Below, piece after piece: positions 26,586 to 35,239 of a stretch of 64,000 nucleotides of DNA. This stretch comes from Bradyrhizobium sp. AUGA SZCCT0158 (GTDB lineage: Bacteria; Pseudomonadota; Alphaproteobacteria; Rhizobiales; Xanthobacteraceae). The stretch covers positions 58,015 to 122,014 of the forward strand of contig NZ_JAFCME010000019.1 in assembly GCF_018130065.1 (NCBI RefSeq). The letters run 5' to 3'. A program made the position numbers and the translations under genes. How positions within the stretch are numbered: position 1 is the stretch's first letter; each line of letters begins with the position of its first letter. The notes below the pieces were generated by a model, which worked only from the letters and a program-made list of their open reading frames with translations, was not told the origin of the DNA and searched no databases.

Positions 26586-27977
26586 ATGTACGACTATGAC
26601 ATGCTGGTGATCGGATCCGGCCCTTCCGGGCGCCGCGCCGCCGTGCAATTCGCCAAGCTCGGCAAATCGGTTCTGGTGGTAGAAAAAGGCCGCCGGGTCG
26701 GCGGCGTTTCCGTCCATACCGGCACCATCCCCTCCAAAACCCTGCGCGAGACCGTGCTCAATTTGTCCGGCTGGCGCGAGCGCGGCTTTTACGGTCGCTC
26801 CTACCGGGTCAAACAGGACATCGCCGCCCAGGACCTGATCGTGCGGCTGCAGAAGACGCTCGATCACGAGGTCGAGGTGCTCGAACATCAGTTCAGCCGC
26901 AATCTGGTGCGGACCGCCGCCGGCGAAGGCCGCTTTGTCGGGCCGCACCAGATCGAGATAACAGCCACGAACGGCGAAGCCAAAACCGTGTCCGCCGCCC
27001 ACATCCTGATCGCCTGCGGCACGCGGCCGTTTCGCCCCGATTACGTGCCGTTCGACAGCAAGACGGTGTTCGATTCGGACGAGATCATCGACCTGCCTAA
27101 GCTGCCGCGCAGCCTCACTGTGATCGGCGCCGGCGTGATCGGGGTCGAATACGCCACGATCTTCTCCGCGCTCGACGTCGCCGTGACCTTGATCGAACCA
27201 CGGCCGACGTTTCTCGATTTCATCGACAAGGAACTGATCGAGGAATTCATGCACGAATTGCGCGACCGCAACGTCGCGTTGCGGCTCGGCTCGGCGGTGA
27301 ATTCGATCGAGCGCCACGCCGGCGGCGGCATCCAGACCAAGCTCGCCGATGGCCGCGTCGTGATGTCGGAGATGCTGCTGTTCGCGGCGGGACGCGTCGG
27401 CGCCACCGACCGGCTCAATCTCGGCTCGGCCGGGATCGAGGTCGATCATCGCGGCCGCATCACGGTCGATCCTTTGACGCTGCAAACCTGCGTGCCGCAT
27501 ATCTACGCCGCCGGCGATGTGATCGGATTTCCGAGCCTGGCCTCGACCTCGATGGAGCAGGGCCGGGTCGCAGCCTGCCATGCGCTCGGCATGGAGCCAT
27601 TGGCGCCGCCGGAATTCTTCCCCTACGGCATCTATTCGGTGCCGGAGATTTCGACCACCGGGCTGACGGAAGAAGAGGTGCGGACGCGCGGCATCCCCTA
27701 TGAGGTCGGCGTCGCGCGCTTTCGCGAGACATCGCGCGGCCACATCATGGGGCTGAACAGCGGCATGATGAAGATGATCTTCTCGACCAAGACCCGCCGC
27801 CTGCTCGGCGTGCACATCCTCGGCGAAGGCGCCACCGAGCTGATCCATATCGGCCAGGCCGTGCTCAACCTCAAAGGCACGATCGATTATTTCATCCAGA
27901 ACACGTTTAACTACCCGACGCTGGCGGAGGCGTACAAGATCGCCGGGCTCGATGCGTGGAACAGGATGACAAGGTAG
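26586..27977 (+). CDS. sthA: Soluble NAD(P)+ transhydrogenase (Si-specific)
   Basis: A 463-aa flavoprotein of the pyridine-nucleotide disulfide oxidoreductase superfamily. FAD motif VIGSGPSGRRAA at residues 8-19, GTIPSKTLRE near 47, NAD(P) motif VIGAGVIGVEYA and the FAD-binding YAAGDVIGFPSLAS. The redox-active CxxxxC pair is absent (the segment reads GVSVHTGTIPSK), as expected for SthA rather than dihydrolipoamide dehydrogenase or glutathione reductase. It balances NADPH and NADH. The ribosome site is weak. Confidence 0.92.
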   Translation: MYDYDMLVIGSGPSGRRAAVQFAKLGKSVLVVEKGRRVGGVSVHTGTIPSKTLRETVLNLSGWRERGFYGRSYRVKQDIAAQDLIVRLQKTLDHEVEVLEHQFSRNLVRTAAGEGRFVGPHQIEITATNGEAKTVSAAHILIACGTRPFRPDYVPFDSKTVFDSDEIIDLPKLPRSLTVIGAGVIGVEYATIFSALDVAVTLIEPRPTFLDFIDKELIEEFMHELRDRNVALRLGSAVNSIERHAGGGIQTKLADGRVVMSEMLLFAAGRVGATDRLNLGSAGIEVDHRGRITVDPLTLQTCVPHIYAAGDVIGFPSLASTSMEQGRVAACHALGMEPLAPPEFFPYGIYSVPEISTTGLTEEEVRTRGIPYEVGVARFRETSRGHIMGLNSGMMKMIFSTKTRRLLGVHILGEGATELIHIGQAVLNLKGTIDYFIQNTFNYPTLAEAYKIAGLDAWNRMTR

Positions 27978-27995
27978 ATACGAAGCACTCTCCTC

Positions 27996-28079
27996 GTCAT
28001 TGCGAGGAGCGAAGCGACGAAGCAATCCATTCTTTCTTTGTGCGGCGCGATGGATTGCTTCGCTACGCTCGCAATGACG
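27996..28079. repeat. Rhizobial intergenic inverted-repeat element
   Basis: Imperfect arms starting CGTCATTGCGAGGAGCG and ending CGCTCGCAATGACG, with inner arms GAAGCAATCCAT and ATGGATTGCTTC. It lies 18 bases after sthA. Related copies occur in this window at 32800, 35147 and 62193, and a single arm at 56854. Confidence 0.9.
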
Positions 28080-28205
28080 GTCGTGGCTCCTTCCGTCATC
28101 GCCTCATTTACCTCACACGTGCTCGGCGAGCTCATTTCCGCATGAACGCGAATCCCTTTGTGCGCGACCAAGCAGCGACGCTGCCGTTTCGCCAAGGGAT
28201 AATCC

Positions 28206-29189
28206 ATGAAATTCGCATCGAAGCTGCTCTTTCCATTGATGGCCGGGGCGCTGGTCGTTTCATTCACCGACGACGCATCGGCAACCAAGCCGTGGCCGCC
28301 GGGCGTAGGGACGCCGGTCCCGATTACCGAAGAGGGCCAAACCCCGCCGCCGCGCGCGCCACGGCAGATCTTTCCGGAAAAGCGCGTCCAGCCGCTGACG
28401 CCCGAGATCGAAGCGTCGCTGCTGCCAAAGGACAGTTTTAGGGAATGCGACGTATGCCCCGAGATGGTGGTGGTGCCGAAGGGCTCGTTCTTGATGGGTA
28501 CGCCCGCCGATGAACCGGACCGCTTCAAGGGCGAGGATCCGATTCATCGCGTCAGTTTTGCAAAGCCATTCGCGGTCGGCCGCTTCACCATTTCGTTCGA
28601 CGAATGGGACGCCTGTCTCGCCGACGGCGGCTGCGGCCGCGACAAGGGCGACGACAAGGGTTTTGGCCGCGGCCGCATGCCGGCGCAGGGAATCAACTTC
28701 ATCGCCGCGAAATCCTATCTGGCTTGGCTGTCGAAGAAAGTCGGCCGCACCTACCGGCTGCCGAGCGAATCCGAGCGCGAATATTTCACCCGCGCCGGCA
28801 CCTCGACGCCGTTCTGGTTCGGCAACACCATCACCGCACAGGATGCCAATTACAAGGCATCGATCCCCTATGACGCCGGGCCGCGCGGAGCGGACAGCAA
28901 GGGGCCCGTGGTGGTGGATTCCTATCCGCCCAACCCGTTCGGCCTGTATCAGGTGCACGGCAACGTGTTCGAATGGACCGAGGACTGCTTCAACAAGCGT
29001 TACAACGAAGACACCCCGGTCGACGGCTCACCCTGGCTCGAAGGCAATTGCGAGCGGCGCATGCTGCGCGGCGGCACCTGGGACTGGATGGCCAACATGG
29101 TTCGCGCGGGATACCGCGAAAACGGCATCGTGAACGGCGGCGGCTACAGCTTTCGCGTGGTGCGATCGCTGAACGTGCCGGTGCAGTAA
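28206..29189 (+). CDS. Exported SUMF1/formylglycine-generating-enzyme-fold protein
   Basis: A 327-aa protein with a signal peptide (LLFPLMAGALVVSFTDDASA) and a full SUMF1 (FGE-sulfatase) domain: MVVVPKGSFLMGTPADEPDR, HRVSFAKPFAVGRFTIS, RLPSESEREYFTRAG, GLYQVHGNVFEWTEDCF and MLRGGTWD. The C-terminal element where true formylglycine-generating enzymes carry a catalytic Cys reads YSFRVVRSLN, so sulfatase activation is unlikely. A structural, iron-dependent or carbohydrate-binding role in the periplasm is possible. No sulfatase gene is nearby. Confidence 0.88.
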   Translation: MKFASKLLFPLMAGALVVSFTDDASATKPWPPGVGTPVPITEEGQTPPPRAPRQIFPEKRVQPLTPEIEASLLPKDSFRECDVCPEMVVVPKGSFLMGTPADEPDRFKGEDPIHRVSFAKPFAVGRFTISFDEWDACLADGGCGRDKGDDKGFGRGRMPAQGINFIAAKSYLAWLSKKVGRTYRLPSESEREYFTRAGTSTPFWFGNTITAQDANYKASIPYDAGPRGADSKGPVVVDSYPPNPFGLYQVHGNVFEWTEDCFNKRYNEDTPVDGSPWLEGNCERRMLRGGTWDWMANMVRAGYRENGIVNGGGYSFRVVRSLNVPVQ

Positions 29190-29212
29190 GGCAAGGAGCG
29201 GCCATGAAATAA

Positions 29213-29243
29213 CAGGCGACGCCGCTGAGTACGGCGCCGCCTG
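29213..29243 (+). terminator. Hairpin downstream of the SUMF1-fold gene
   Basis: Stem CAGGCGaCGCCG / CGGCGcCGCCTG with one mismatch and a seven-base loop, 24 bases after the stop of the SUMF1-fold gene. It is not followed by a T-run, so termination is not certain. Just before it, GGAGCGGCC-ATGAAATAA forms a two-codon minicistron of no obvious meaning. Confidence 0.45.
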
Positions 29244-29405
29244 CGGGGCAACTCATTCATTGGAAGCAAGACCCCGGCTCGACCGCCACAGAAGGACCGG
29301 GACCTTCGCGTTCTATTCTGGAATGCTGCCGACAGACCTAATCAAAGTTCCTTAAGCCTTGGTGCACCGGGTTCCGTAGAAATACGATGACTCAGGCAGC
29401 CGATC

Positions 29406-30431
29406 TCATCTTGTCCCGGCTAACGAAAACAAGCCCAAACCATCGCGCAATTCATCGAAGGTGGATTGAGTTATCGCGCGCGCCCTAGACGTGCCGGAAC
29501 GCAACACATCGAGCACGTAGCCGAGATCATTGGACACAGCCTGGCGACGTTCGCGGATCGGCTTCAGCAGCTCTTGCAATACGTCTTCAAGGCGGCGCTT
29601 GACCGTCACGTCGCCGAGCCCCCCGCGTCGATACCGCGCTTTCAGTTCATCAACGGAGGCGTGGTCGGTGTCGAACGCATCAAGGTATGCAAAGACAACA
29701 TTGCCTTCAACGACCCCGGGATCGGATGCGCGCAAGTGATTCGGGTCCGTGTACATGCGATTTACAAAAGCTCTGATCTCGTTGGGCGAGGCTGAAAGCG
29801 AAATCGCATTCCCCTGGGATTTGCTCATTTTCGTTTTTCCATCGGCGCCGGGAAGTCGTCCCGTTGACGGAATGAGCGCCTTTGCCACCACCAACAGCTC
29901 ACGCCCGACCTGCCGGTTGATCCGGCGAACGATTTCATTCGTCTGTTCGATCATCGGAGCTTGATCCAACCCCACCGGCACGACCGTCGCCTTGAATGCC
30001 GTGATGTCTGCGGCCTGCGCCACCGGATAGCACAGGAAGCCCGCCGGAATGTCCCGCTCAAAGCCCCGCATCTGAATTTCATCCTTGATCGTCGGATTGC
30101 GCTCCAACCGGGCCACGGAAACAAAATTGAGATACAGCTGGGCAAGTTCGGCAAGCGCGGGCAATGCGGATTGCACGCAAATTGTCGTTTCGTCCGGATC
30201 GATGCCGACGGCAAGGTAATCGAGGGCCACCTCCAATACGTTGCTGCGCACTTTTTCGGGATCGTCGATATTGTCCGTCAACGCTTGTGCATCGGCCAGC
30301 AAGACAAACTGCCGATGCGTGCGCTGAAGCGCAACCCGATTTCTCAAGGAGCCCGCATAGTGGCCAAGGTGAAGGGGACCGGTGGTGCGATCACCGGTGA
30401 GAATGATTGGTCGCACAGTCTCGATAAGCAT
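29406..30431 (-). CDS. trpS: Tryptophan-tRNA ligase
   Basis: A 341-aa class I aminoacyl-tRNA synthetase charging tRNA-Trp. The HIGH-type motif GPLHLGHYAGSL is near residue 18, and the KMSKS loop KTKMSKSQGNAI near 202, with the TrpRS-specific QAADITAF and PVGLDQ segments. The start has AGGAG. Its N-terminus (RPIILTGDRTTGPLHLGH) differs from the housekeeping alphaproteobacterial TrpRS (usually VFSGVQPTGNLHLGN), so it is plausibly a second, divergent copy. It sits alone, not next to murJ/mviN where the housekeeping copy is usually found. Confidence 0.9.
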   Translation of the reverse strand: MLIETVRPIILTGDRTTGPLHLGHYAGSLRNRVALQRTHRQFVLLADAQALTDNIDDPEKVRSNVLEVALDYLAVGIDPDETTICVQSALPALAELAQLYLNFVSVARLERNPTIKDEIQMRGFERDIPAGFLCYPVAQAADITAFKATVVPVGLDQAPMIEQTNEIVRRINRQVGRELLVVAKALIPSTGRLPGADGKTKMSKSQGNAISLSASPNEIRAFVNRMYTDPNHLRASDPGVVEGNVVFAYLDAFDTDHASVDELKARYRRGGLGDVTVKRRLEDVLQELLKPIRERRQAVSNDLGYVLDVLRSGTSRARAITQSTFDELRDGLGLFSLAGTR

Positions 30432-30518
30432 ATGGCTTCTCCTGAATGGAGCCGCCGCGATTGGAGACTTGCCGGAAGACGACCTTGGCTCACCCGATCA
30501 CGGCGGCGAAGGTCGTTG

Positions 30519-30553
30519 AAAAAATAACGCCGTGCCGCTCCCTAGAAGGAGCG
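30519..30553 (-). terminator. Possible terminator between VOC gene and trpS
   Basis: On the minus strand, a six-bp stem CGCTCC-N6-GGAGCG (30536-30553) is followed 11 bases later by six T residues (30519-30524). The distance between stem and T-run is longer than in classical intrinsic terminators, so support is weak. Confidence 0.3.
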
Positions 30554-30635
30554 CCACCAAAGTGCCTTGAGCTGAATGCATTTGGACGTCATTTGCCGAG
30601 GATGCCATCGATGCCGACGTCCGGCAAGACGATAT

Positions 30636-31343
30636 CTATTCATTTATGGGCTCCAGCGACCCGGTAAGCGACGCGCGCTGCGACAGCTCGATCCAATTGC
30701 CGTCGGGATCGCGGACCATCGATATCCGCGCCGTGGTCCCGAGCGTCACCGGCGCGCGGGCTTCGCGGCCGCCATGGGCCAGCACGTGAGCGTGCTCGCG
30801 ATCGACCTCGAACACCTGGAGCGTGATGTAGCGCCAGCCCTTGCCTTCGAAGGCCGCATCATGCGGCGCGTCGGCCGCGGACTCGACGATCAGCACCGTA
30901 TCGCCCGCCAGAAACGTCAGAACACCATCGGCACCAGCAGGCTCGCCTGACGGCAGTCCCAACGCTTCGGTGTAGAAACGGCGATGCGCCTCAACGTCGC
31001 GCACGCCGAGGCGAATGCCGATGCGCTCGATGCCGTACATGCCGCGTGGCACCAGCACGACACGGTTGCCTTCGGGATCGGCCATCGGCTGCGGCGCGGT
31101 CAGGCCATCACGTGCGATCAGCAGCTCACGATAGCCCGACGGCGGATTGTCCGGCAGCGGTTCATAGACCTGATTGATCTTCAGGACCGAGCCGCAGAGA
31201 TCGTGGCGATGCTGCTTGTAGCCGCGGCGGATCGGCTGCGTGTAATCGAACGGCAGCCCGATCTCGTTCTGCCAGAAGGCGAGCGCGGCCGGAGCGTGAT
31301 TGGTGGCAAAGCCGATATCGATGCGGGGTTTCGCCAGATTCAT
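30636..31343 (-). CDS. VOC family protein with two glyoxalase-like modules
   Basis: A 235-aa protein from the ATG at 31343. Two vicinal-oxygen-chelate modules are visible: residues about 6-110 (RIDIGFATNHAPAALAFWQN) and about 115-225 (IGIRLGVRDVEAHRRFYTEA, ending MVRDPDGNWIELSQRA). Metal-binding Glu in the second module is present (WIEL). Such proteins include ring-cleavage dioxygenases, fosfomycin-type and glyoxalase-like enzymes; the substrate cannot be inferred. It precedes trpS on the same strand with a gap of about 200 bases and is divergent from the LLM oxidoreductase. Confidence 0.8.
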   Translation of the reverse strand: MNLAKPRIDIGFATNHAPAALAFWQNEIGLPFDYTQPIRRGYKQHRHDLCGSVLKINQVYEPLPDNPPSGYRELLIARDGLTAPQPMADPEGNRVVLVPRGMYGIERIGIRLGVRDVEAHRRFYTEALGLPSGEPAGADGVLTFLAGDTVLIVESAADAPHDAAFEGKGWRYITLQVFEVDREHAHVLAHGGREARAPVTLGTTARISMVRDPDGNWIELSQRASLTGSLEPINE

Positions 31344-31536
31344 TGGATGAGACCGTGATTCATGATGATCCCTGCGGCAAGCAGGAATCCTGATAATTCC
31401 GGCCGACGGTATGTCAGCCAAACTTGCGCGACAACCATGCGCCAGCGGCGGGCTTGGAGGATTGCCTTGCCCTGCCCCACCCCGTAGTTTGGACCTGAGC
31501 AATTTCAAAGAACAATAAATCCGGAGAGAAAACCCC

Positions 31537-32778
31537 ATGGCGCGTCTCAAATTCGGAGCCTTTCTCGCCCCGCATCATCCGATCGGCGAGAATCCGCTGC
31601 TGCAATTCCGCCGCGACCTTGATTTCGTCGAGCAGATCGACGCGCTCGGCTTCGACGAGTTCTGGTGCGGCGAGCACCATTCCTCGGGCTGGGAGATGAT
31701 CGCCTCGCCGGAAATGTTCCTGGCTGCCGCCGGCGAGCGCACCAAGCGCATCAAGCTCGGCACCGGCGTGGTGTCGCTACCCTATCACCATCCCTACAAT
31801 GTCGCGCAGCGCATGGTGCAGCTCGACTGGATGACCGGCGGCCGTGCCATCTTCGGCTCCGGTCCGGGCGCGCTGGCCTCCGATGCGCATACGCACGGCA
31901 TCGATCCGATGACGCAGCGCGACCGCCAGGACGAAGCGATCGCGGTCATCCGCCGGCTGTTCAAAGGCGAGCGCGTCACCGCCAAGAGCGACTGGTTTCA
32001 GATGAACGACGCCGCGCTGCAATTGCTGCCGCTTCAGGAAGAGATGCCGTTCGTGGTGGCGTCGCAGATTTCGCCTTCGGGCATGACGCTGGCGGGCAAA
32101 TACGGCATCGGCATCATCTCGCTGGGTTCGATGTCGACGCAGGGCCTGATGGCGCTGCCGACGCAATGGGGCTTTGCCGAGGACGCCGCCAAGAAGGCCG
32201 GCACCACCGTAAGCCGCGCCGACTGGCGCGTACTCTTGAGCTGGCACATCGCCGAGACCCGCGAACAAGCCTATCGCGAGGCCGGCCAGGGGCTGATGAA
32301 GTGGCACAACGAATATAATGTCGGCACACTGCAGCGGCCGGGCCTCGAGCCGTTCAAGTCACCCGAGGACGCGCTTGAGAAAACCGCGGGCGGCGAAGCC
32401 GCCGCTTCCACCATCGGCACGCCTGACGATTTGATCAAGACCATCAAGAACCTGATGGCCGTCTCCGGCGGCGTCGGCACCATCGTCGGCTTCGTGCATG
32501 ACTGGGCCAATCCGGAAAACACCCGCCGCAGCTGGGACATGGTGGCGCGCTACGTGATCCCGGAGATCAACGGCTACGTCAAGGGACTGCGCGAGTCGCA
32601 GAAATTCCTGGTCGAGAACCGCGCGGTGTTCGAGCGCGCGGGGCAAGCCGTGATGGCCAAGATCATGGAAAACGACAAGGCCGCCGCGGCGCTTGCGGTC
32701 ACCGGCCCCGGCCGGGTCGCGATCCCCACCATCAATGCGCCGGACCTGCAAAAGGAAGCCGCCAAGCGCAAGGCGTAA
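31537..32778 (+). CDS. LLM class flavin-dependent oxidoreductase
   Basis: A 413-aa bacterial-luciferase-like monooxygenase with a strong GGAGAG ribosome site. Family signatures include LKFGAFLAPHHPIGENP at the N-terminus, FDEFWCGEHHSSGWEM and TGGRAIFGSGPGAL. It uses reduced FMN or F420-like flavin to oxygenate an organic substrate, with a TIM-barrel fold. The length and the GEHHSSGWE motif place it in the limonene/alkane-type LLM branch rather than SsuD. It stands alone and is followed by a repeat element. Confidence 0.88.
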   Translation: MARLKFGAFLAPHHPIGENPLLQFRRDLDFVEQIDALGFDEFWCGEHHSSGWEMIASPEMFLAAAGERTKRIKLGTGVVSLPYHHPYNVAQRMVQLDWMTGGRAIFGSGPGALASDAHTHGIDPMTQRDRQDEAIAVIRRLFKGERVTAKSDWFQMNDAALQLLPLQEEMPFVVASQISPSGMTLAGKYGIGIISLGSMSTQGLMALPTQWGFAEDAAKKAGTTVSRADWRVLLSWHIAETREQAYREAGQGLMKWHNEYNVGTLQRPGLEPFKSPEDALEKTAGGEAAASTIGTPDDLIKTIKNLMAVSGGVGTIVGFVHDWANPENTRRSWDMVARYVIPEINGYVKGLRESQKFLVENRAVFERAGQAVMAKIMENDKAAAALAVTGPGRVAIPTINAPDLQKEAAKRKA

Positions 32779-32799
32779 TCCTTAGCGTATTATTCTCGC

Positions 32800-32920
32800 C
32801 GTCATTGCGAGGAGCGCAAGCGACGAAGCAATCTATTATTTCTCCGAGTTGAGAGATGGATTGCTTCGCGGAGCCTGTCATCGGGCGCGCATTCGCGCGA
32901 CCCGGTGGCTCGCAATGGCG
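32800..32920. repeat. Rhizobial intergenic inverted-repeat element, long variant
   Basis: The CGTCATTGCGAGGAGCG and GAAGCAATC arms pair with GATTGCTTC and, after an inserted palindromic segment (GGGCGCGCATTCGCGCGACCC, 32882-32902 region), with GGCTCGCAATGGCG. The rest of the 358-base gap to the P450 gene (32921-33137) holds no gene that I can support. Confidence 0.8.
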
Positions 32921-33137
32921 AGGTTGGCAGCGGCCGCCCCAGGAAGCGCTACTTCGCGCAAGCCATCATCGATGTCCCCGTCGAAAGGCGGCCTGCGGCT
33001 TTGTGGCGCGGCTTGGATGAACCGGCGCGCGGCCGGAGCTATTGGCTTTGCACCGACGCAACAAAGCGTTATTTTCCTCACCTTGGTTGTGTCGATGATC
33101 CCACATAATGGGCCAGTGCCGAACCGGAGCAATTGCC

Positions 33138-34511
33138 ATGTCGATGCAGCATGTGGCTTCCCCCGTGCTTCCCTTCACACCGCCGAAGCGTAATTCACTC
33201 AAGCACATACCTGGCGACGAGGGCTGGCCGGTGATCGGCAAGACGCTGGAGGTGCTCGCCGACCCCAAGGGACAGGTCGAGCGGATGCATGCCAAATATG
33301 GCCCGGTCTATCGCAGCCACGTGTTCGGCGAGACCAGCATCAACCTGCTCGGCCCCGAGGCCAACGAACTGTTGCTGTTCGACAAGGACAAGCAATTTTC
33401 CTCCACCCATGGCTGGGGTCCGATCCTGGGCCGGCTGTTTCCGCGCGGGCTGATGCTGCTGGACTTCGAGGAACATCGCTTGCACCGCCGTGCGCTGTCG
33501 GTTGCGTTCAAGTCGGGACCGATGAAATCCTACCTCACGGATCTCGACCGCGGCATTGCCGTGCGCGTCAAGCAGTGGAAGGCGCAACCCGGCGAGATGC
33601 TGGTGTATCCCGCGATGAAGCAGCTCACGCTCGATCTGGCGGCAACATCGTTTCTCGGCGCCGAGATCGGTCCCGAGGTGGACGAGATCACGCGCGCCTT
33701 CGTCGACATGGTGGCCGCGGCCGTCGCGCCGATCCGGCGCCCGCTGCCGTTCACGCAGATGGGCCGCGGCGTCGCGGGGCGCAAGCGGATCGTCGCCTAT
33801 TTCTCCGAGCAGATTCCGATCCGCCGAGCGCGGGGCGGCGACGATTTGTTCTCGCAGCTTTGCCACGCCACCCATGAGGACGGCGCACTGCTGTCGACCC
33901 AGGATATCATCGATCATATGAGTTTCCTGATGATGGCGGCGCATGACACGCTGACGTCGTCGTTGACGTCCTTCGTCGGCGAGCTTGCCGCGCATCCGGA
34001 ATGGCAGGCGCGGCTGCGCGAGGAAGTCAAAGGGCTCGGCATCGAGGCCAACGACCCCTCCAGCATCGACAATCTCGAGAAAATGCCGCTGAGCGAGATG
34101 GCGTTCAAGGAGGCGTTGCGGAAGAAGCCGCCGGTGCCCTCGATGCCGCGCCGCGCGGTCCGCGATTTCACCTTCAAGGGCTATGCGATTCCGGCCGGCA
34201 CCCTGGTCGGCGTCAATCCGCTGTTCACCCATCACATGGCGGATATCTGGCCCGATCCGGACAAATTCGATCCGATGCGTTTCACCGACGAAGCGCAGCG
34301 TGATCGCCATCGCTTCGCCTGGGTGCCGTTCGGCGGCGGCGCACATATGTGCCTCGGGCTGCATTTTGCCTATATGCAGGCGAAATGCTTTGCACGGCAT
34401 TTCCTGCAAAATCTCAGCGTCTCGCTGGAGCCCGGCTACAAGCCGGACTGGCAGATGTGGCCGATTCCCAAACCGCGGGATGGATTGAAGGTCGTGCTGA
34501 AGGCGGTGTGA
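33138..34511 (+). CDS. Cytochrome P450
   Basis: A 457-aa soluble P450 from the ATG at 33138. I-helix oxygen-binding motif AAHDTLTSS, ExxR motif within FKEALRKKPP, and haem-thiolate loop FGGGAHMCLGLHFA (Cys at about residue 407). No N-terminal membrane anchor is seen. The sequence style (SLKHIPGDEGWPVIGKTLEV, WGPILGRLFPRGLMLLD) resembles CYP120/CYP26-like bacterial P450s that act on terpenoid or retinoid-like substrates, but this is inference. No ferredoxin or reductase gene is adjacent. Confidence 0.92.
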   Translation: MSMQHVASPVLPFTPPKRNSLKHIPGDEGWPVIGKTLEVLADPKGQVERMHAKYGPVYRSHVFGETSINLLGPEANELLLFDKDKQFSSTHGWGPILGRLFPRGLMLLDFEEHRLHRRALSVAFKSGPMKSYLTDLDRGIAVRVKQWKAQPGEMLVYPAMKQLTLDLAATSFLGAEIGPEVDEITRAFVDMVAAAVAPIRRPLPFTQMGRGVAGRKRIVAYFSEQIPIRRARGGDDLFSQLCHATHEDGALLSTQDIIDHMSFLMMAAHDTLTSSLTSFVGELAAHPEWQARLREEVKGLGIEANDPSSIDNLEKMPLSEMAFKEALRKKPPVPSMPRRAVRDFTFKGYAIPAGTLVGVNPLFTHHMADIWPDPDKFDPMRFTDEAQRDRHRFAWVPFGGGAHMCLGLHFAYMQAKCFARHFLQNLSVSLEPGYKPDWQMWPIPKPRDGLKVVLKAV

Positions 34512-34523
34512 GGCTTCGCCTGC

Positions 34524-34606
34524 TGTCATTGCCGGGCTTGCGGCAATCCATCAATCTTGGGGTGATTCTTTTTAGATGGATGCGCGGGTCAAGCCCGCGC
34601 ATGACA
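34524..34606. repeat. Intergenic inverted-repeat element, 'cgggctt' variant
   Basis: Arms TGTCATTGCCGGGCTTG with GGCAATCCAT at one side and ATGGATGCGCGGGT with AAGCCCGCGCATGACA at the other. It lies between convergent P450 and cupin genes. It is related to the copies at 60415 and 63538. Confidence 0.75.
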
Positions 34607-34615
34607 AGTCGATTT

Positions 34616-35119
34616 CTACTCCACAAACGTCGTGAGCTGCGCGCCTTCGTCGGCCACAAACACCGCGATCAATTCCGCCGGCTCCGTCATGCTGGCATTG
34701 GCCGAGACCAGGTGCACGGCACCGGGCGGCTCGAAGAACGACTGGCCCACCTTGAACGTCTCGACCACGCCGCCGGCGAGCTGCGAGCGGATTTCGCCCT
34801 TGGTGACATAGGCGGTGACGGAGCCCGCATGCCGGTGCGCGCGGGTGAACCCGCCGGGCCCGTAGAACACGCGCACGATCGTCACCCTCTTGCCCGGCAC
34901 GTTCGGCAGCGCGTACGAGCCGATCGGCTCGACAGTATCGAGCGTTGAGCCCGAAGGCGCGCTGCTGGCACATAGCGGCTCGATGATCGCCGAGATCGCA
35001 TCCATCGTGGATGGCAGCGTCTTTCCGATCACGAAGGCACAGGCGAGACCAGCGATCACGGCGAGATAAAACGGCCGCCCCTGCGGGCTGGCGGGTGACA
35101 AACCAAGTGTTGCAGACAT
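34616..35119 (-). CDS. Membrane-anchored cupin domain protein
   Basis: A 167-aa protein with one N-terminal transmembrane helix (FYLAVIAGLACAFVIGKTL) and a cupin barrel. Cupin motif 1 is GGFTRAHRHAGSVTAYVTKGE (HxH and Glu metal ligands), motif 2 FFEPPGAVHLVSA. The barrel is probably periplasmic and could bind metal or a small ligand. The ATG follows AGGGAGAAAG. Function unknown. Confidence 0.85.
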   Translation of the reverse strand: MSATLGLSPASPQGRPFYLAVIAGLACAFVIGKTLPSTMDAISAIIEPLCASSAPSGSTLDTVEPIGSYALPNVPGKRVTIVRVFYGPGGFTRAHRHAGSVTAYVTKGEIRSQLAGGVVETFKVGQSFFEPPGAVHLVSANASMTEPAELIAVFVADEGAQLTTFVE

Positions 35120-35146
35120 TTGCTTTCTCCCTTTTATTTATTCGAC

Positions 35147-35229
35147 CGTCATTGCGAGGAGCGTAGCGACGAAGCAATCCATACTCGCCTTGCCGCACGA
35201 TGGATTGCTTCGCTGCGCTCGCAATGACG
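35147..35229. repeat. Rhizobial intergenic inverted-repeat element
   Basis: CGTCATTGCGAGGAGCG...GAAGCAATCCAT paired with ATGGATTGCTTC...GCTCGCAATGACG. It fills most of the gap between the SDR and cupin genes. Confidence 0.9.
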
Positions 35230-35239
35230 TTGTGAGACC

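Noticed and set aside
26556..28025. 489-codon frame antisense to sthA
   Set aside because: Composition is that of an antisense shadow; sthA motifs are decisive on the plus strand.
30432..30635. Trp leader peptide or T-box before trpS
   Set aside because: The only short leader frame found (27 codons from about 30574) has no tryptophan codons, and no T-box elements are visible.
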